Shown in pieces: positions 1 through 12,568 of a stretch of 64,000 nt of DNA. This DNA is from Clonostachys chloroleuca. Its lineage: Eukaryota; Ascomycota; Sordariomycetes; Hypocreales; Bionectriaceae. The notes below the pieces were generated by a model that saw nothing but the letters and a program-made list of their open reading frames with translations, was not told the origin of the DNA and did not search any database. How positions within the stretch are numbered: position 1 is the first letter of the stretch; the number at the start of each line of letters is the position of its first letter. The DNA is taken from positions 30,504,001 to 30,568,000 of the forward strand of contig JBANAY010000003.1 of NCBI GenBank assembly GCA_037952775.1, given 5' to 3'. The position numbers were made by a program, and so were the translations under genes.

Positions 1-398
1 AAATGGAAGTAGGATGCGTCGCATAGACCGGGGAAGACTACCGTCCACTAACTCTAGCCCGTGGGTTCGTCGAAGGGGCTAAACATGGGTCTGAATTCTC
101 GGCTCCTGGTCGCCGTTTCAAAGAAGAGAATTCAAACGGCATTTTGCAAATCGGGCATGGAAGCCAGACAAACTTGGATACCAAAAGAATGTCACTCTCC
201 CGAGAAGTGAGGGCTTCTCTCTTCTTTAAGCAAAAAAATATCTACATTCGCGGATCGTTGAGCGGTCGTTTCCTTTATCATCATTCTGTTTGTTGCCCAT
301 TCTCTGTCAAGAAACAGAGTCAGGAGAGTGCCCATTTTACCTAATAATTTTCTGACCCGTCTGCCAAGCCACAGCCTAGGCATTTAGCAGCCGGAGAA
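1..398. other. Intergenic, no gene seen
   Basis: Left edge of the window. Short open frames occur on both strands but none shows recognisable domains or good coding character. The region just before 399 is the likely promoter of the first membrane-protein gene. Confidence 0.5.
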
Positions 399-1849
399 AT
401 GGCTTGTTTACCAGAGCAGCGGATGCCGATGACCGATGAGGTTCGAAATGAACTCATCGTGAACTGCATTGTTGTTTTCATTACCTTGGTTGTCGTTACG
501 TTGAGAGTGGTCGGGCGTGTCTCCGGGCCTGGATTTGGATGGGATGATGCACTTATTGTGCTTGCAACGGTTGGTTCAATGCATTTCGCCGTTTCCAGGA
601 CTCTCACTTACGATTTGGTGTTGGTAGCCTATGGGCGTCGCAATGCTGATCTGTCAAGGAGTTTGTAAGTTATATCTGACCAACACGTTCATTCTACATG
701 ATCTTTGGATGACTTTTTGCTTACCTTTGGAACGCATGTAGTCTCGACAACTGGCAGCGGATACAATCTCGCTGAACACCCACAATGTACGTCAATCTTC
801 TTTTTCGGTGGACTCAAGTCTCTATCTAGTGATCCCCTCAGCATGATCTTCGGCTGACCCATCTAGTGTTACCAAACGTACCGTGGATCCTCCAGGTAAG
901 AAGTTCACTAAATACCAGTCAGCATCAACTTACCGAACCTTGGATCGAACATAGGTCTCATTCGGAATGCAACCAGTATACATCACCCTCCTCGCCCTAT
1001 GCAAAGCCAGTATGCTGTGCTTCTACCTCCGAATCTTCCCGACGCAATTCATGAAATACGCCTCGATAATCTGCCTCGTCCTGGTCGGTCTGTGGAACAT
1101 AGCTTGCGTTTTTGCCTCTATATTCCTTTGCAAGCCTATCTCCGCTCAGTGGACGGGACAGGGAGTGTGCGGGGCTTACATTCCCTTCATCCAATCGGTG
1201 ATTGCTACAAACGCAGCAGGTGACTTGGTCGTGATGGCTCTGCCCATGAGGTCCTTATGGCATTTACAGAAGAGGAAGACGGAAAAGTTGGCGATCATGG
1301 CGTGTTTCTCCTTAGCTACGGCGTAAGCGCACTTCTTTGCTACCCTGTCTGACGGCTTGTCAAGTTCATGGACTGCTTTATCTTTCACCCTTTGTATCAG
1401 CTAACTGACTGTTCATTTGAAGTGTTGTCGTCTGCGCCATCTTCCGAATCATTTATATTTCGACCGTCGACCTAGCCATGAACGTCACCGGTACCATGCC
1501 TACGACCATCCTTCTCTTCATCCTCGAACCCAACCTCGCCATTCTCTGCGTCAGCATTCCCATGCTTCGGCCATTCTTCGCAAAGTTTAGAAAGGGTGGA
1601 GGTAGTTCTAGCGAGAGAAGCGGCTACCCCTCCGCGCTCGGATCCGGCGCCGGGAACAGTAAGCGATCGAAGGACTTGTCGACCTGGGAGATGGGAACAT
1701 ACGGCCATGCTATGAAGGGAAGCCACGATGCAAATGTCTCTCGGGTGGACGATGAGTCGGGTTCCGAGAGGAGATTGACCACGACATCCATACCCATCAT
1801 GCAGGATGAAATTCGTGTGCAAAAGGATTGGAGCGTCAGACATGACTAG
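399..1849 (+). CDS. Rhodopsin-domain (SAT4/PTH11-like) integral membrane protein 1
   Basis: A multi-exon gene for a seven-helix fungal plasma-membrane protein of the rhodopsin-domain family (DUF/SAT4 type); members are of mostly unknown function, some being PTH11-like receptors. The N-terminal exon has a first helix and the family signature GWDDALIVLA. Later exons give the GSGYNL segment, then PVYITLLALCKASML and YLRIFPTQF, the C-K-P-I-S-A-Q-W extracellular loop, and FRIIYISTVDLAMN near helix 6. The last exon starts near 1433, reads through the last helix (EPNLAILCVSIPMLRPF) and ends in a Ser/Gly-rich cytosolic tail. The intron 1323-1432 is clear (GTAAGC...AAG). The splices between about 600 and 955 are uncertain, so the early exon chain is approximate. 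A paralogue lies at 9873 and another at 43200. Confidence 0.8.
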
Positions 1850-3135
1850 CCGACACAAGCAGGAAAATACAATTCGAGGTAGCAGAAGTTGCCATGCTCT
1901 TATATATATCCAGAGCTAGCGCTCGTTCTCTTCCATTACCCCAATTCTCATCCGCATTATCTCCTACGACACCAGTGTATTCAATATATTCCGGGTCGAA
2001 TAACAGCATATATCATAGCCATATTCTTTTTATATCCCGCAAGGTAGATAACAAAACCCCAGACATCCAATTATAAGGTCAATACCACAGAGGTCCGATC
2101 GAAGCTTCATTCAAGATTGCTCTACTCGATCGACCTGCTAACTGTGCTACGTTACCATGCGGGTCGTTCCATTACTTCAACCTTTATTTCCGTGGTCTAG
2201 TGTGAAACTTTATGTCAATGGGCTATTGAAAAGGAAGCAGGTTTCGTAAGAAAGGCGGTGGAATGGGGAAGTCGTCGTTAAAGGATAGACACCTAGTTGC
2301 ATTTCCTCAAAGAGAGCACTGAAGCAAAGAAAAAACATCAACTCGTGTCAACCATAGGTCAACTTGAAGCGTAGATTTGTTACGAAATAGATGACGGGCA
2401 TAGCCCACCAAATTCGTCGCTGCTAGCCCAGCTTAGAGGTTATTTAGATGATGTTCACCCTCCTGACCAAGACATCTGCGTTATTTGAAATTATGGTGCA
2501 AAACAAAGGCAAGATTCTCCTTTCACGCCGTACTGGACAGTCTAAAAACTCCGCTCTCTTAGCTTCCGGTCTATGCATGGCTTTAATTTGGTTCCAACGG
2601 TGATCGTCCGAGCCGGGCGGGAGCGTGAGGGTTGGCAACAATTGGCCGCTTTACGAAGGGATCTACATAACCCTCAATTCATGAGAAAACCAAGAAGTCA
2701 TAGGCCACTTTGCTATATTAGTTGGAATATTTAGTAAATTCCATTATCTTTCCAAATTCAGGATGATTGCTGATTGTAGAAGTTTCTCTCTGCTCGCTGT
2801 CTTATGTTTCATATGCCGAGATTCGATCACGGTATAGTGAGTAATATTTCTCTTAACTTTGTTGTATTTTTTTTGTCACCTAAGAAATTTGACTTTCCCG
2901 ACTTGCGTTCACTTGAATTATATACATTCAATTGAAAAAACCACACAAGTCTTTTTTTGAAGCAACTACTCTGGCTAAAATATGAACATTTCGAGAGGCT
3001 CTAGGGTAGGGAAAAAGTATTTGCTAATCTACTCTCGTGTGGGGCATTTATTTGTCTTGTGACTTTAATGTGAGCTTACCAGATTCAAGTGCGGCTGAGT
3101 CTCACTGACTCCTCATTCGTGGCTGGTATGGACTA
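1850..3135. other. Intergenic, no gene seen
   Basis: About 1.3 kb, AT-rich in places, with no open frame showing a recognisable family on either strand. Confidence 0.5.
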
Positions 3136-3300
3136 TTGATGTCTAGATTTCCTCCTGAGTGTTCCAGGTCTTGGCATTCCACCGTGAATCACATCTCTCG
3201 ATCCTCTCCCAGTTCTTCACGTCACTGTCGCACTCTTTCAGCATCAACACCGTGCCTCCGCGCATCAGGTTACTCAACTGCAAAATCCCTCGCCGCTCCG

Positions 3301-4650
3301 ATGGGTCGGCCTCTCCCACCAGGAAATGAGGCCCATGCAGATCCCAACACCCCGGGAGGAGACACCGGGCTGGATGACCCCTACCCAGATGCCCTGGTCG
3401 CTCCACCGGCCTACGAGGAGGTAACCCTTTTGGATCACGACAGCAGCATCCACGCCAACCGCCGCCATGATGCTGAGAATTCTCGTATGCCTCTTTTCCT
3501 GCTCACTGGCACGACTTCACGTGATCTCCATAATCCAAAAGGGCGGTATCTTGGTCGCACCAGCATTGCCTGCGAGGTGAACGATGTGCAAGACGAGCGT
3601 TGTGATTCGGATCCAGACTTCTTGAAGCAATGGGTTGAGTATATGGCGGTGAGGCCCCCGGCCCCCTACATTCACGTCATAGGCAGACACAACGAAACGA
3701 GGCGATACAGGGTCAGTGACGATGACGAGGACAAAGAGTCAACCGAGGAAATCACCGATTTCCGGATTCTCATCAGCATGCAAAATTACGTGTGTCCAGA
3801 CACTGGGCCGAGTGGCATGGAATTAGTCACGGTCGAAAATGATGAGAAAACTTATCGCGGAACCGCACTGAAATGGAGGGCCCCCGTACCAAACCTGACC
3901 TCGAAGTCAATCACAACAAACCGGGATTGAATGAGTGGTGCCATCGTTATTGTGCAAGCTCCAGCGGAGTTCGAGTGTACGAGACCTGCCATCTCCTCGT
4001 GCTGTTCATCCCAATATGAAATCTAACTCTTGCTGATGCATAGATTCCGTCTCACGCGCATGGTCACTGGTATGGACAAGGATCTCCTGAGCTCGCGCCT
4101 CGAAGGCCTCATTCGCGGCACAGGCTACAGGGGCAGACTCTCGATTGAATTCCCCGTTGCTGATCGCGCTGTCGATATCCTCTCAACCAGCGTGCTCAAC
4201 GAATGGCGCACGACGACTTGGATACGTTGGGTCTTCTACCTAACCTTTCTTTGGATATTCTCCTGGCCTATCCTTCATTTCATTACCAAGAAATACCACG
4301 TGGTGCGTGCAGAGTGGCCGTTCTCACAGACCGATGACCAAGGAAGAAAGAAGTATACAACTCTCAGTGAAGAGGAGTGGATTGCTAGATTCGGCCCTGC
4401 AGTCCAAAGATTGTGTCTGGATCGGTACGAAGGAACGACATGGGAACACCATCTGATGCAAGTCTTAAGGAGAGATGACGCATATAACTCAGCTCAGACA
4501 GAGATCTCAGACCATCCAGGTCTTGTCAATCTTGCCGTCGGCGCATTTCAAGGAGGCCTTGTAGATTCTCTCTCCCAAATGAACAATATCATACACTTCG
4601 CGGGAGGGTCAGGCGATCAAGGTGGGTGGGGGTTTGATACAACCAGGTAA
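3301..4650 (+). CDS. Conserved fungal protein of unknown function with a membrane segment (frameshifted)
   Basis: The first exon encodes an acidic, proline-rich N-terminus with a PPAYEEV motif (a possible WW/Nedd4-type PPxY ligand) and a globular region. The second exon (from 4044) carries RWVFYLTFLWIFSWPILHFI, a membrane segment, then a VVRAEWPF stretch. The intron is 3977-4043 (GTACGA...TAG). I recognise the overall pattern as a conserved hypothetical family of ascomycetes, often loosely labelled transporter-related; no function is assigned. An ATG at 3136 would add 55 residues, but 3301 starts a more conserved-looking N-terminus. Oddity: the reading frame must shift by one base in a run of five C near 3880-3885. 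Only then does the frame continue into TKPDLEV...LNEWCHRYCASSSGVRV and the intron. Without this the protein stops at 3930. Confidence 0.65.
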
Positions 4651-5016
4651 TAGTGAATATGAAATGACAGTGTTTCGCTCAGAGCCTGCTCGAGTGTAGT
4701 AAACTAATAATGGTTGCTCATTTTAATATGTTTGAGGATGCGTCCAACGTCTAAAGTTGCCATAACCCTTCTATCAAGCTCAAAATTCGCTCTTTCTGAC
4801 CCTTTTAACAAACAGGTCTACTCTTCTCCCTGGCTAATAATCTAAATTTATACCCAAACTAGAGAGAGACTAATAGGGGCTAGAAGTAAGAAGAAAAGAA
4901 CAGAACACGGGAGGAAGATAGTTATGCTAGCCTCGGCGAAACCAATTGACAACATCTGAATAACAATACACACCAACCAATCACCCACCACCTCTCTCAA
5001 AGCCGTATTGTTGTAA
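4651..5016. other. Convergent intergenic spacer
   Basis: Spacer between the 3' ends of the membrane-protein gene on the plus strand and the lipase gene on the minus strand; no gene seen. Confidence 0.5.
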
Positions 5017-6489
5017 CTAGACTGGCAGTACAACCTCATAACCGAACTGTGGAAGTCCGGCCCACAAGGGGAATGAATTAATGATCTTGGTGTACTGCTC
5101 ATCTTGTCTCAACGGCGCAACGTCGGTTCTGACTCCTCCTTTCTGGGGCAGAGGCTTCCCTTCGAATCGTTCATCAATCCACTTCTGCCAAAATTGGCGA
5201 GTAGCTCTGAGAATGGGCACGTGTCCGACACCCGACGCCGCCAATAAGTTGAGGTCATTGTTGGGGTAGTTCGCCCAGGCTTCCTCGACGGTTGCCAAGG
5301 TGACATCGTAGGGAACATAGGTATCAGCAGTGCCTTGCAGGACCAGAATCGGGCCCCTGAAATCCTTATGGCCCGCATCACCAAGTTTGGAAAATGCGTC
5401 GACATACCAGGTGTCTTTGAAGTCTGTCTTGACATTCTCTGTCGAGTTCGCCAATATCTGGGTAAAAACACCAATCCCACCCTGTATTTCCTTGATCAGA
5501 TTCAACCTGGCAACTCCAATAGGTGTCATCCAATCACTGAATTCAAAAGGGGGAAAGATTGATTTCAGCATTTGTGCGACTGTGGGAGCCATGAAGTAGC
5601 CCGGACCTGTGAACACCCTCGTGGTAGGGCTGGCAGCAACAACACCTTTGTACCCCGCCACCAGATCAGCAAAGTCACTCTCCTCATAGTGGAGGACTTC
5701 TGCAACGGCCCAGGCAACTCCGCCTCCCTCGCTATGGCCCATGGCAACCCAGTTGTTGTCCAACGATTCGGGGAAAGTCTCCAGGGCTGCACGGAGGCCG
5801 TACACGGCATCGTGGGCTGTGGCTGGAGTAGCGTGATATTGGTGAGGAATTTCACTGCCATCCCATGACTTTCCGATACCTAGTCCAGCAAAGTCCGGAG
5901 CAAAAACTGCATATCCCGCCTCTGCTAAGGCGAAAGGCCCGCTATTGTCATACCAGAGGGACCGATGAGCTGAGGGGGCTTGAGGACCGAAGAAGCCAGA
6001 TGTACCGTGAGCCCAAACTACGACAGGTGCTTTGGCTGTCTCATTCGAGGCTTGAACGAAAGTCCGGGCAGCATAAGGCCATAGTATAAAGCCGGATGTA
6101 GGAATGACGGTCCCGTTGAAGTTGATAGTCGTGTACATGATACGCGATAGTCCAGTGTTGGCGGGGATGGCATACGCACTAGGGTCGGTGATACTTTCGA
6201 CTTTCAGAACCTGGCCTGCCTTGAGAGTTGATGAGTTGGTCAAAGCAGGGAGGGTGTAAAAGTCATCCTCATTTGGGCCCCCAAAGGCCATCTGAGTTCT
6301 GTCGAAGTTCATAACATTTTGAACATTCTGAACTAGGGCATCACTGAGATCACCAGCTTTGATCTGAGCCTCAGTGAGAACAAAGGAAGAATTGAACCCG
6401 GTGTCATGAACTTCCGTCGGCACTATTTGCGATGAAACCAAAGAAGGAAGCGCGGAACCAACGGCGAAGAACAATTTACCCCAGCCCAT
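5017..6489 (-). CDS. Secreted lipase of the fungal LIP family (alpha/beta-hydrolase)
   Basis: A single-exon 490-residue enzyme expected to hydrolyse lipid esters outside the cell. It opens with a clear signal peptide (GKLFFAVGSALPSLVSSQ). An oxyanion-loop-type segment WAHGTSGFFG lies around residue 165. The nucleophile motif GHSEGG is near residue 250, the acid is probably the Asp in DTYVPYD near 388, and the His is in GVGHVPI near 420. These positions and the length fit the secretory lipase family (PF03583) known from Candida and filamentous fungi. The Met at 6489 directly precedes the signal peptide. An ATTTATATAAAT element lies about 110 bp upstream (6598-6609) and may act as a TATA box. 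No frame breaks were seen. Confidence 0.9.
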   Translation of the reverse strand: MGWGKLFFAVGSALPSLVSSQIVPTEVHDTGFNSSFVLTEAQIKAGDLSDALVQNVQNVMNFDRTQMAFGGPNEDDFYTLPALTNSSTLKAGQVLKVESITDPSAYAIPANTGLSRIMYTTINFNGTVIPTSGFILWPYAARTFVQASNETAKAPVVVWAHGTSGFFGPQAPSAHRSLWYDNSGPFALAEAGYAVFAPDFAGLGIGKSWDGSEIPHQYHATPATAHDAVYGLRAALETFPESLDNNWVAMGHSEGGGVAWAVAEVLHYEESDFADLVAGYKGVVAASPTTRVFTGPGYFMAPTVAQMLKSIFPPFEFSDWMTPIGVARLNLIKEIQGGIGVFTQILANSTENVKTDFKDTWYVDAFSKLGDAGHKDFRGPILVLQGTADTYVPYDVTLATVEEAWANYPNNDLNLLAASGVGHVPILRATRQFWQKWIDERFEGKPLPQKGGVRTDVAPLRQDEQYTKIINSFPLWAGLPQFGYEVVLPV

Positions 6490-7786
6490 TATCTACAAGA
6501 AAATAAATCCGATTTTAGGTTTGACTTTGATAAGGTTTAGACTTTCAAACTATAGACACTGGGTCTCATCACGGGTTATGATGCTCGCAGCTCCTAGATT
6601 TATATAAATCTTGTTGCCTTGACACACAACCAACCCATCTCTATTCAGGCACACCAGACTCTTTTACGGATTTAAGGACAATTCAGAAAGTCCGAATTCT
6701 CTCTCTAAAGTCTCACCTGCCTAGAATTGAATTTGTCATCAAGCTTATAAGCAATTGGTCGTTTAATGTCGGGTACTTCAGCCTCCGTGGTGATCTCTTA
6801 TTAGTGGAGCTTGGTCCGACCGGAGTCCATTCCGGAGTCCGGAGCTGCGTCTTGGTCCCTTTCATCAGCAAGCCGTAGATGTTGTATTCAACCGTTTGGA
6901 AACAATATAATAAAATCATTATAATCTTCTGAATTTGCCAATAATCTAGACAAACTACCAGAAAGTCTTACTTTTTGCTATTTAGTAGAAAGGTAAGTGA
7001 GAAGAGAGATCTATTCTAACAGTACGTAATCTAGGACAAACGCTCGATTCAGAATATACAGCCCAAGGTGGCATCAATCTGACCTTTAGTCTATCTTGAT
7101 TATTTGTTTTATCTCTGGAAATCAAACGAACTGCCCGAATAATGCTATGAATTCACTCGAACAGGTAACCATTCACTAGTGGAGTTTTCTTCAAGCGGCC
7201 AAACGTGTTCTGAGATACAAGATTCTAAGCAAAAGACACGGCCTATTAGATTTTATGGTCACTTATTCGAAGCTTCTAGTTACGGTCGTTGTTTGAGACG
7301 TTTCAGGTTGGCCTCTTAATCTGCGGAATGGTTATTTCCCATCGCAGCAGGTCAGACAATTAGATAGAGCCGTGAGCTTGGATATAAATATATGATACAG
7401 ATACTCAAAAGAATAGAAGGAATTTTCTAACTGTAAATGTAAAACAAAGAACACACAAATGATACGGCCTAAAGCGGGCAACATGGCAACATGGACATGT
7501 GTATCGAACCGGAGCTCATGGTTGTAAACTACCAAAACTGGTAGAACTTCTTTTCTCCACAGTAATATGGCGAGGAGCATATGCTGACACGTTTCTGGAG
7601 TCGCGCGGGATTCCGGATGACAAGTAAGCATTGTTTACGAGCATGGGGCGGAACAATGTCCACAGTTTTGAATTGGTAAAATCACTAGCCATAGGCTATC
7701 ACGACTCATGTGTATTGTATCAGGAGAATGGTTGAGTCTGTAGTAATATAGAACTATGATGCAATGCGCTCGGCAATTGCAAAAGG
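6490..7786. other. Intergenic, AT-rich
   Basis: About 1.3 kb holding the promoter of the lipase gene and the 3' flank of the SDR gene. No recognisable coding sequence, RNA or repeat was seen. Confidence 0.5.
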
Positions 7787-8835
7787 CTATCTTCGCATTC
7801 CCTTTTCCTTCACCTGCTCAAAAAACTTGAGCTCCTCTGCCATAGCTCGGGTACCTGCATCCAAGGGGCCCACGGTCGGGTACAAGGCCTCCAATGTGAC
7901 TTCGCGTACATTGACTGATTGGTCGTCTGGGCTGCCTGCCATCAAGATCTCCACGATGTTTCCGTTTCCATACTGTGGCTCCTGTAGAACTTTCATAATC
8001 AGATCTGCAACATGTTCCGGCTCAAGAGCTACATCGCCTCTTTTAAGCCTATCCTTGCAATAATCTTGTTCAAAGATGGGCGTCTAGTTCTGAGTCAGTG
8101 ACGTGAAAGGACATTACTCGGGTGAACACAATAACGTACAAACACAGGGCCGGGACAGACAGCCGAGTTCCGGATGCCAAGGGCCCTGTTTAGGCCGGCG
8201 AGAGACTTGACCATGCTGACCAGGGCAGCTTTGCTCGCAAAGTACAAGGGAGCTTGCATGGAGTGCATGTAGCCACCCATGCTGGCGACAAACAGCAGAT
8301 TTCCCTTGACCTCGGGATTCTGCTGCCAGTAGTCAATCGCAATCTGTGCCAGTCGAATTGGCCCGACGGTGTTGATGGCAAAGCTCTTGTACTGGCCCAC
8401 CTTGGCGTCCTCGGCGTCCTCAGAAAGGGGTGAAATGCCAGGCGGGTACCAGAAGGAGCTTGATGGGGGCTCATAGACTCCGGCACAGCTTACCACGATG
8501 TCAATTCGTCCGAATTTCTCAAGAGCGGTCTTCCACAGCGAAGAGATTTGCGTCCAATCAGATATGTCAGTCTCAACAAATACAGCAGATGGCTTATTGG
8601 GCTCAGCGGCCGGGTGAGGATATTTGCTGATTGTCTCCTCGGCTTCAGGCCTCAGGCGCAAATCAGCAATGATGACAGAGCACCCCGCAGCAAGGAGCAG
8701 CTTGACGAGCACATGGCCAATGCCTAGAATGAATGAGTTTTTCTGTCTCCGGTTGGAGAATTCATGCAGGGATCACTGACCGGAGCCGCCACCCGTAACT
8801 ACAGCAAAGCGATCCTTGACGGTGTAAGAAGCCAT
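7787..8835 (-). CDS. Short-chain dehydrogenase/reductase (classical SDR)
   Basis: Three exons (8835-8781, 8723-8140, 8083-7787) encode about 311 residues. The spliced N-terminus gives VVTGGGSGIGH, the NAD(P)-binding TGxxxGxG signature; the first intron falls inside this motif. ADLRL follows at the end of beta-2, then VVSCAGVY (NAG-like motif), VASMGGYMHSM with the catalytic Ser, and YFASKAAL with the YxxxK pair. ICPGPV-like CPGPVF precedes the last intron. The acidic residue after beta-2 suggests NAD preference. The closest general resemblance is to 15-hydroxyprostaglandin dehydrogenase-like fungal SDRs. The substrate cannot be told, and neighbours give no pathway hint. Confidence 0.88.
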
Positions 8836-9872
8836 GATTTCTATTTGTGGAAGAGGGACGTGATGGGGAGATGAGAGCTTGAGAAAGCACCTTTTGCATT
8901 CATTTGGGCAATGGAAAGGGGGAGGATTATGAATACGTATCAACCAACATTTCCATCGTTATTCCCTCATCCGCAGCTTATCCCTGTTATTGGTTGGTCC
9001 GTCTGATGAACCTGACGACAAGGTTATACATACGCAGGAATAGGAGTAGTTCATGGTTTGTACCCAGCACATGACAAGGCCCGCTCTTGCGAAGTGGACC
9101 TAGGAGCACAGGTTTCTCTGGCCCGCTGCTATCACACCGCTAATGACGGTGATCGACCGGGTTGACAGTTTTCAAACTAGGTGAGTGTTGGGCCCCTGCC
9201 CTCATCCTGGAAGACAACCACCTCCATGTTTGCTGAAATCAAGCATCACTACTAGTACTCATCATCACGTAAAGAAATACTACACGAGTTAAGCTCCAGG
9301 GCCAATACGGTCTTATATCTAACACCAACCCGGGTCATCTTCCTTTCTTGAGCTAGGAAGTTGACAGAGCACTACCACCAAGTGTCCGTGGTGGCTCGCG
9401 AGTGGCAATCCCAGCAATGGCACACCAACCTGTCAGCTTCAAACCTTGCAAATACCGGGGAACATGGGCCCTGGTTCCCCAACCCTTTTTGAGGAGGTGG
9501 CTCGTCAGGATCTCATCATGTCAATTGGTTAGTCGAACCATGCCCGCATTAGACGTAACGTTGGTGGCCAGGATAATGACCAACCACCAACCGCAGGTCT
9601 CGTACGTGCCTCTCATGCAATCCACTCCCGGGGAAACAAAGCTCTCCAAGACACAGTATTCCAAAGGCCTAATTACATGCATCAGTGCTGCCAAGAAGAA
9701 CCGTTGTCATTGACGATCAAACATATCAGGGATCGCAAATCCCCCAAAAGAAAAAAATACCTATTCACCACTGTCGCTAGTCAAACCGCTCAAGTACGAC
9801 TTTCATCACAATCCATCCGCCATGTTTTCCCCGTCCAACATCGCATCTCTCGTCCGGTAGTAGCCAGTTATT
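8836..9872. other. Divergent intergenic region
   Basis: Shared upstream region of the SDR gene (minus) and the second rhodopsin-domain gene (plus). Short open frames between 9402 and 10000 on the plus strand have no recognisable content. Confidence 0.45.
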
Positions 9873-11253
9873 ATGGCCGAGGAAACCGGTTGGCAGCCCG
9901 TGAAGCCAGAAGGGCTAGCGCTTGGGACATTTATCACAACAGTCGTTCTCTCGGCGCTATGTACCGTCATCGTCTTTATGAGAATGTACATCCGAGCTAA
10001 GCACCGATCTCTTGGTACAGACGACTATCTTATGTGCGCAGGCTGGGTAAGTGGGATGTCATGGCACTGACATCTAGGGTTGTTGAAGATCTCAAGGCTG
10101 ACATCTTCGTACGCAGGCTGCGTATATAGTCCACAATGCCATTGTCAGCACCGGATGCCACCGAGGCATAGGCACTCCCCGAAATAAACTCGAAACTGCC
10201 CAAGTAATCGAGGGTATGAAGGTACGAACACGCGTCGTCGACTCGAGCGAAACAGGAACCGAAGGGTAACATTTTGGCTATGATAGTACGTGTTTATGTG
10301 GCAGATTTTCTACGCCGCCACTCTCGTCTTCGTGAAAAGTAGCATCTGCGTCACTGTCTTACGAATTGCGGCTGGAAGAGTTTATATCTGGACACTGCGA
10401 GGACTTATCATCCTTGCAGTGTTGATGAGTTCTGTTGGGCTCATCGTCATCCTGGTTCAGTGCCGACCAGTCGAAGCATTCTGGGATTCATCGAAAGGAA
10501 CTTGCATGGACAAGATTCTTCCCACGATCTTAACATACGCCGCTTCGGTATCGAACGTCATAACCGATTTTGTGACCGCCACCATACCTATAATTTTAGT
10601 AAGGAGGCTCCAGATGCGAGCCAGATTAAAAGCTTTATGCCCAGCTGGTTATGGGCCTGGGAATATTGTTCGTGTCTCTCAGCCCCGTTGGTATTTATAC
10701 ACAGAATTATACATGGCTGACTCCAACGTACAGGGCATCCATCGCAAGCATTGTTCGTGTACCATACTCGAATGCTTATCTGAAACCCGATGATTTTATC
10801 TGTACGTGGCTGTTGATACCTCTCATACGTCGCTCCATTGATTTCCATCCTAACTAAAAATCGGGTATTTAATTCACAGACCAAGTGTCCAACATTATTC
10901 TCTGGACAGTAGTTGAGTGCGGAGTTGGCATTTTGGCAGGCTCTTTGCCATCACTTCGGGCCTTCTTCAAGAGCCTGGCCAAAGATAAAAGCACGAACCC
11001 AAGCGGTTCATACGCTACCGACCTTGTAACCATTGGGCAGATAAGAGCTGGACAAAATCACTCTCAAGCCATGGAGCTGGGATTCGCGACAGTCAATCAC
11101 GACGCCGATATCCCACACGAACACGATAATGACAGCACCAGCCACATCATCAAAAGTACGACAGAGTTTCAGACGGAACGCGCTGGAAGCGACGAGGAAG
11201 GGTTATGCGACGGGAGATACTCAAAAGATTCAAGAGAAAGGAGGTTACAGTAG
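9873..11253 (+). CDS. Rhodopsin-domain integral membrane protein 2 (possible frameshift)
   Basis: A seven-helix membrane protein of the same family as the gene at 399. Exons are 9873-10046 (first helix, then SLGTDDYLMCAGW), 10117-10221 (HRGIGTPRNKLETAQVIEGMK), 10287 onward (FYAATLVFVKSSICVTVLRIAAG, CRPVEAFWD, VITDFVTATIPIILVRRLQM), and from about 10872 the last helix (LWTVVECGVGILAGSLPSLRAFF) plus an acidic tail. After RRLQMRARLKALC the expected helix continues as MGLGILFV in another frame (from 10651) before rejoining ASIASIVRVPY after an intron ending at 10733. The plain reading instead gives a polar stretch. Either a one-base indel near 10640-10650 disrupts helix 6, or the sequence has an error there. 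Confidence 0.75.
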
Positions 11254-11598
11254 TAGGCATCTATGACTCTTGCGGGAAATAATGATAATCAACAATCACA
11301 TTATCGCTCAGGGCTACAATTCGGCTGCGACTGCATATTGTGACTAGGGCAAAAGATCACATCTAATATGTACCAATCGACCCGAGTTGAGCACCGACAT
11401 AATATCCAATCTGCTGAACAGCCCCCGATTCGACCGAGGCACAACAGTTTAAAAATAGATACCTTTACCGGACGAATCAAACGAATTGGATTAGCCGCAT
11501 CAAGGCTATGATATTTTATGATCAATATGGTATGTTTTACTAGCAATATGGTATGATAACTTCGCATCAAACCACAAATCCGATTCCATAGCTACAAG
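11254..11598. other. Intergenic, AT-rich
   Basis: Spacer between the second rhodopsin-domain gene and a regulator relic; nothing recognisable was seen. Confidence 0.4.
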
Positions 11599-11838
11599 TC
11601 AGAATCGCCCACCGCAGCACATCCACCTTTCGTGGAGTTCCCCTGAGTTACCCTTTAGCACAGCCATGAGAGGTAAGGCTTGAACAACGAGAACATTTGG
11701 AGAAGAGAACCCTGAAGCTGAAACCAAACTCTCCGCATAGTCCTCGTACGAACTCCTGTCACGCAAGGTTTCTTCTAACGTGATGTGGTTGGACCGCGGG
11801 GGCTGTGCCGTGTGCGCTGCGAAGATCGTGGCAACCAA
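11599..11838 (-). pseudogene. Relic of a Zn2Cys6 regulator (middle region fragment)
   Basis: The minus-strand frame reads YEDYAESLVSASGFSSPNVL and then VVQALPLMAV...GELHERWMCCGG. This matches in order the fungal transcription-factor middle homology region. It also lines up with the regulator relic at 17571-18669, which has EEYAEYMRARLLEALLGSP, then VQALLIITL and DFHKAWMYCG. The zinc cluster and the C-terminal half are absent; only about 80 residues remain. It is best read as a decayed duplicate. It lies beside another broken gene, the MFS relic on the other strand. Confidence 0.5.
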
Positions 11839-12568
11839 AACTGTGTCCTCCTGTTGCCGAGGGGCCCTTAGCAGGGTTTACAAGTGCACCATAAAGGGCT
11901 CGGGGCACTCTGCTGTGAAGTCGCTGATCGCTTGCACAATGATGCTTGTTGAGATGCCCTCCATGTGAGCATCCCTGTCAACGGAGCCATTGTTACACTT
12001 CGATGACTAGGCGGAGTCTGAAGCACCTAACTGACCATGGTCTTGACTTGTGTTCACATTTTCAGACGCATTCAGTCGAATTATTGTAATTGTTTCATCA
12101 GAAACTCCGGGCTTGCGCCATGTAATCGTAAAGGGAAACTGAACACAAATCTTGCCTCTCTCTTTGGGTGGCAGCGGGCCTAGCAAATCAATTCAAAAAT
12201 TCTGTGAAGACATAGCCGTCAAATACGAAGCTAGCGATTGTGCCTTCTGTGATCAAAGAAGTTTCGCTGATAAGCATGAGACTTTTTTAGAGGATATGAA
12301 TCAGTCGGTACATCGGCTCTCATCCAGGAATCAGTCGGCTTTGAGGCGATACCGACCGGCTTTGGTTACTTTAGATCGGAACAAAAGAACCAAGCAATCC
12401 CCCCAATCACTGCTTATTTGTTTTCTGTACGGCAACTCTACTTTCTGTTTTGTCTACCCTGGAAAGTATACGCTGGCCGAGGGATGTCGCAAATCTGCTG
12501 GCACTTTTGAATCGAGCCGAGACGAGTTCGGCTCACCAACTCTACACCATGGCACGGAGGAAAAGCCG

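Noticed and set aside
9402..10000. Short plus-strand frames before the second rhodopsin-domain gene
   Set aside because: No recognisable domains; partly overlap the true first exon in another frame.
12152..12568. N-terminal extension of the MFS relic
   Set aside because: Open but without an ATG start at 12152 and without transporter-like content; the MCT signature follows the ATG at 12569 closely.
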